From assembly GCA_021815655.1 (NCBI GenBank), contig JAKAGJ010000011.1, positions 1 through 12,654 on the forward strand: 12,654 bases of DNA, read 5' to 3'. This DNA is from Deltaproteobacteria bacterium. Its GTDB lineage: Bacteria > Desulfobacterota > Desulfarculia > Desulfarculales > Desulfarculaceae. Positions 11,887 through 12,654 of the stretch are shown one piece after another (the stretch's first letter is position 1; each line of letters begins with the position of its first letter). The position numbers and the translations under genes are program-made. Below the pieces are notes generated by a model, which worked only from the letters and a program-made list of their open reading frames with translations, was not told the DNA's origin and did not search any database.

Positions 11887-12543
11887 ATGGATATCTGGCA
11901 GGTGTGGAACGACTCCCTGGCCCAAAAAATGAACCAGCAGGGCATAAACCTGGCCGCGCAGGCCGACTATCTGGCCCAGGCCGTGGAGCAGGCCCGCGGT
12001 CGCGACGACCGCCCCGCCCTGTGGGCGGCCCTCAACGCCCTGTGCAAGGTCAGCCTGGCCCAGAAGCTCCTGCCCCAGGCCCGCCAGCTGGCCGGCGAGG
12101 CCCTGTCCCTGGCCGAGGAACTGTGGGGTGGCGACTCCCCCGAGGCCGGCACGGTGATCAGCGACCTGATTTTCCTGGAGGCCCTGCAGGGCCATAAGGA
12201 CCTCTCCCAGACCCTGGCCCAGCGCCTGCGCCAGATAATAGGCGGTTCGCTGGGTAGCGGGCTGGACCGGGCCTTCTCCTACAACCTCACCTCCCTGGCC
12301 ACCTTCTACAGCCTGCAGGGCCAGGACCAGCTCACCGAGGACCTGCTGTGGGGCGTGGCCCGCCAGGCCGAGGAGTCCCCCCAGGCCGACCCAGACCTGC
12401 TGCTCTTTGTCTATGACAACCTGGGTAGCTTCTACCAGGCCAAGGACGATCCGGAAAAGGCCCGCCTGGCCCGGGAATGCGCCCTGAAGGTCATGAAGCG
12501 CGCCGGCTACCGCGCCGAGGAAGGCAAGGTCACCCGGCACTAA
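11887..12543 (+). CDS. TPR-like helical repeat protein, function unknown
   Basis: A 218-residue, largely alpha-helical, Ala/Leu/Gln-rich protein without signal peptide or membrane segment, so probably cytoplasmic. Tetratricopeptide-like helix pairs are visible at about 45-80 (ALNALCKVSLAQKLLPQARQ and on), 132-165 (YNLTSLATFYSLQGQDQ) and 174-207 (VYDNLGSFYQAKDDPEKARL). The last fits the TPR pattern best. TPR arrays are protein-binding scaffolds; no catalytic motif is seen. ATG 11887 is chosen by its strong AAGGAGG. Upstream in-frame sequence to 11854 would add 11 polar residues. The gene points away from the sensor-NRAMP operon across a 254-bp gap, and a functional link is not shown. Several hairpins follow it. 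Confidence 0.8.
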   Translation: MDIWQVWNDSLAQKMNQQGINLAAQADYLAQAVEQARGRDDRPALWAALNALCKVSLAQKLLPQARQLAGEALSLAEELWGGDSPEAGTVISDLIFLEALQGHKDLSQTLAQRLRQIIGGSLGSGLDRAFSYNLTSLATFYSLQGQDQLTEDLLWGVARQAEESPQADPDLLLFVYDNLGSFYQAKDDPEKARLARECALKVMKRAGYRAEEGKVTRH

Positions 12544-12550
12544 GCTGAAC

Positions 12551-12576
12551 GGTCAAGGCCGTCCATGGCCTTGACC
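12551..12576 (+). terminator. Hairpin after the TPR gene
   Basis: A perfect 10-bp stem GGTCAAGGCC/GGCCTTGACC (12551-12560 with 12567-12576) with a 6-nt loop, 7 bp after the stop codon. No T-run follows, so as an intrinsic terminator it is incomplete. Confidence 0.5.
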
Positions 12577-12582
12577 TCTATC

Positions 12583-12612
12583 GGCTGGGCAAAAACGTCG
12601 TTTTGCCCAGCC
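12583..12612. terminator. Second hairpin, 12-bp stem ending in A/T pairs
   Basis: GGCTGGGCAAAA/TTTTGCCCAGCC (12583-12594 with 12601-12612) with a 6-nt loop. The A4 and T4 lie inside the stem next to the loop, so it does not give a normal T-run in either direction. It may act with the preceding hairpin, or end a gene to the right of the window. Confidence 0.45.
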
Positions 12613-12614
12613 TC

Positions 12615-12648
12615 CCGGGCTAATACGCCCGGCGGGCCATCCTTGGCC
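12615..12648. repeat. Two further short inverted repeats at the window edge
   Basis: CCGGGC/GCCCGG (12615-12620 with 12627-12632) with a 6-nt loop TAATAC, then GGCCA/TGGCC (12635-12639 with 12644-12648). Together with the two larger stems they make four consecutive potential hairpins in about 100 bp. Short GC-rich stems are easily found by chance here, so these two alone are weak. Confidence 0.35.
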
Positions 12649-12654
12649 TGGCAA

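Noticed and set aside
10373..11932. 519-codon plus-strand frame opposite the MgtE-like gene
   Set aside because: Shadow frame rich in His, Gln and Gly. The minus strand has complete MgtE-N and CBS domains.
11738..11932. Small plus-strand peptide (64 codons, MNALARPRRGKYIEY...) before the TPR gene
   Set aside because: No ribosome site, basic low-complexity second half, codon use unlike its neighbours, and overlap with the TPR gene in another frame.

Overview
The window is a GC-rich stretch of bacterial chromosome with compact operons and strongly GC-biased third codon positions. Gene content (SurE, HtpX, a Do/HtrA protease, an HAE1-type RND pump with lipoprotein-like adaptor, an MgtE-N/CBS protein beside an NRAMP homologue, an FmdB-like zinc ribbon) points to a Gram-negative. 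My best guess is a deltaproteobacterial, Desulfarculus-like lineage (Desulfobacterota). That placement comes from general resemblance and was not searched. No integrase, transposase, rRNA, tRNA or CRISPR array is visible.

Layout, left to right. Positions 1-252 (-): 5' part of a Cys-cluster (YkgJ-like) gene running off the edge. Positions 340-518: two copies of a 70-bp two-hairpin repeat. Positions 518-697 (-): small FmdB-like zinc ribbon protein. Positions 698-983: AT-rich gap with a short direct repeat. Positions 984-1754 (-): surE, divergent from 1877-2824 (+) htpX and 2829-4205 (+) htrA; the two promoters lie back to back. Positions 4206-4564: gap with a weak hairpin, a ~100-bp palindromic dispersed-type repeat and a strong terminator for the leftward pump operon. 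Positions 4565-7681 (-) and 7678-8853 (-): RND permease and its adaptor, overlapping by ATGA. Positions 9062-10333 (-) and 10361-11632 (-): a divergent NRAMP transporter and, first in its operon, a membrane-free MgtE-like sensor. Positions 11887-12543 (+): a TPR protein, followed by a run of hairpins to the edge.

Functional themes. surE, htpX and htrA form a stress-survival and envelope/membrane protein quality-control block. The RND pair exports hydrophobic or toxic compounds but has no outer-membrane channel here. The most interesting unit is the two-gene operon at 9062-11632. It has the cytosolic Mg2+-sensing half of MgtE (MgtE-N plus two CBS domains) without any channel domain, behind an N-terminal PRC-barrel-like region. 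It sits 27 bp before an NRAMP homologue that has lost the canonical DPGN and MPH metal-site motifs. I infer a split magnesium transport system in which a MgtE-type sensor regulates an NRAMP-fold carrier. This is a hypothesis from domain content and gene order.
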